Positions 5,433 through 6,460 of a stretch of 6,460 bases of DNA are shown in pieces (the stretch's first letter is position 1; each line of letters starts with the position of its first letter). The notes beneath the pieces were generated by a model that worked only from the letters and a program-made list of their open reading frames with translations, was not told the DNA's origin and made no database searches. The position numbers were made by a program, and so were the translations under genes. This stretch comes from Oscillospiraceae bacterium (GTDB lineage: Bacteria > Bacillota > Clostridia > Oscillospirales > Ruminococcaceae): the NCBI GenBank assembly GCA_018055565.1, contig JAGPHI010000055.1, positions 1 through 6,460 of the forward strand, in the 5' to 3' direction.

Positions 5433-6460
5433 TCACTGTAAATGCCGCGCAAAGCTGTCGTTTTGTTCGTGCAGCCATTGCAGCAGCGCCTGCTCTAGTT
5501 CATTGGCCACTGCGTTATCCGCCGGATTTTCAATCACAATGGGATGCATTTGCAGCGGGTCGCTTGCAAGGTCGTATAAAAGCCGCTGCAAAACGGGCGT
5601 TGGCGTATAGCCCACATCCACAACATAGCTGTAGCGCACAGAGCGCACGCCGCGCCATCCCATTTCAAGCGGGCTGATGCCCTTTTCTTTTAGCGCGGCC
5701 ACAAGCTGCGGCCCGCCTGGCGTTGCATACAAATATCCTACCTTGTTTTCGTCGGTTTTGCAAGTGCGAATCTCGTTTGCGCAATCTTTGCCCTGCATCT
5801 CGGCGGGCACAGGCAGCCCCATCAGCGAAAGCAGTGTTGGCGCGATATCTGCGCTGTCTAACACCGTGCCGCAGCGCCCGCTTGCAAGCCCCGCGCCGCC
5901 AATTACGCACGGAATACCCACAGATTCCTCGTACCACACATGCTTTGCCATAAGGGCATGGCTGCCCATCATATCGCCGTGGTCGGCCGTAAGCACCACG
6001 ATGGTATCTTCTAATACGCCCTCGTCGCGCAGCGCTTGTAAAAGACGGCCAAACTGGTCACCAAGGCCCGAAATGGCGGCAAAATACTGCTTTGTTACCT
6101 CGTGCATTTCCGCCTCGGTATAGCCCACAGCCTCAGAGGTGTGATGATGAATATTGGCAAAATCCACATTGCCGCGCAAGGTAAGCTCTTTATCCTTATA
6201 TAAATCCAAATATTTCTGCGGCACTTGCTCATAGGGGCTGTGCGGCGGATTCCATGAAATAAACAGCGAAAACGGCTTTTCTTTATCGCGCGTTTCAAGA
6301 TAGCGTATCGCCACATCGGTTTCGTGCGCAGGCGACCATTGCTCCACGCGAATCATCTCCGGCGTGTCTTGCCAGTAATGCGGGTTCAAATGCGCGTCCC
6401 ACGCGCCATAGGAATACCAAAAATCGAAGCCGTGGCGGCGTACACCGCGCGGGGTAAATG
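5433..6460 (-). CDS. S1-family sulfatase (5' end cut by window)
   Basis: The frame is open from the right window edge to TGA at 5433, giving 341 C-terminal residues (first full codon at 6458). It is the alkaline-phosphatase-fold sulfatase type. In window numbering it shows TPRGVRRHGFDFWYSYG near the cut, WNPPHSPY with His73, LTADHGDMMGSH with the metal-binding pair Asp159-His160, and AKHVWYEESVGIP with Lys172 and His173. S1 sulfatases hydrolyse sulfate esters on sugars using a formylglycine made from the Cys or Ser of a CxPxR motif; that motif would be in the missing N-terminal 110-150 residues, so activity and any signal peptide cannot be checked. An in-frame TTG at 6389 is internal, since homology-like sequence continues upstream. 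As the first visible gene before a propeller glycosidase, GH88 and lyase, it implies a sulfated uronic-acid substrate. A related phosphodiesterase or phosphonate hydrolase role is possible but less likely in this context. Confidence 0.92.
   Translation of the reverse strand, partial: FTPRGVRRHGFDFWYSYGAWDAHLNPHYWQDTPEMIRVEQWSPAHETDVAIRYLETRDKEKPFSLFISWNPPHSPYEQVPQKYLDLYKDKELTLRGNVDFANIHHHTSEAVGYTEAEMHEVTKQYFAAISGLGDQFGRLLQALRDEGVLEDTIVVLTADHGDMMGSHALMAKHVWYEESVGIPCVIGGAGLASGRCGTVLDSADIAPTLLSLMGLPVPAEMQGKDCANEIRTCKTDENKVGYLYATPGGPQLVAALKEKGISPLEMGWRGVRSVRYSYVVDVGYTPTPVLQRLLYDLASDPLQMHPIVIENPADNAVANELEQALLQWLHEQNDSFARHLQ

Noticed and set aside
5677..6123. Plus-strand open frame of 148 codons opposite the sulfatase
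   Set aside because: Antisense to conserved sulfatase motifs including TADHGD; Ser/Pro-rich shadow composition.
6387..6389. TTG at 6389 as the sulfatase start
   Set aside because: Sulfatase-like sequence (RRHGFDFWYSYG) continues in frame upstream to the window edge, so this is an internal Leu codon.
1..6460. CRISPR array, tRNA or rRNA gene, riboswitch, phage or transposase gene
   Set aside because: I saw no regularly spaced repeats, no tRNA cloverleaf arms, no rRNA-like blocks and no transposase or integrase motifs on either strand.

Overview
This window is a run of five genes, all on the minus strand, so it is transcribed from the right edge towards the left. It looks like part of a catabolic locus from a gut-type clostridial Firmicute. 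I base that on AGGAG/AAGGA-type ribosome binding sites, Cys-rich proteins with no signal peptide on those whose start is visible, moderate GC with frequent GCG/GGC/GCC codons, and the style of the genes. This is an inference; no taxonomic marker gene is present.

In transcription order the layout is as follows. (1) 6460-5433: a family S1-type sulfatase, with its 5' part cut off by the window edge. (2) 5432-5246: a 187-bp spacer holding a pair of inverted hairpin elements of REP/REPIN architecture around a 58-bp core with a 21-bp imperfect tandem repeat. (3) 5245-4190: a five-bladed beta-propeller glycosidase-like protein of the GH43/GH117 superfamily type. (4) 4162-2990: a GH88 unsaturated glucuronyl hydrolase, only 27 bp downstream of gene 3. 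(5) 2989-2834: a 156-bp spacer with two strong inverted repeats. (6) 2833-866: a heparinase II/III-type polysaccharide lyase. (7) 865-757: a 109-bp spacer. (8) 756-1: a Cof-type HAD phosphatase, cut by the left edge a few residues before its expected end. No stretch above 300 bp lacks a gene.

The enzymes fit one pathway. A lyase cleaves a uronic-acid-containing glycan by beta-elimination and leaves a 4,5-unsaturated uronate at the non-reducing end. GH88 removes that unsaturated residue. The sulfatase strips sulfate esters. The beta-propeller enzyme would remove a further sugar. The lyase, GH88 and propeller enzyme begin with no signal peptide, so the likely picture is import of oligosaccharides and cytosolic breakdown. 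A glycosaminoglycan (heparan/chondroitin/hyaluronan type) is the first guess for substrate. The propeller enzyme is not a usual member of glycosaminoglycan loci, so another sulfated uronate glycan is quite possible. The HAD phosphatase may be linked (sugar phosphates) or just a downstream neighbour.

The least expected signal is not a gene. It is the GTAG-footed inverted hairpin pair between the sulfatase and propeller genes, which matches the layout of mobile REPIN elements.
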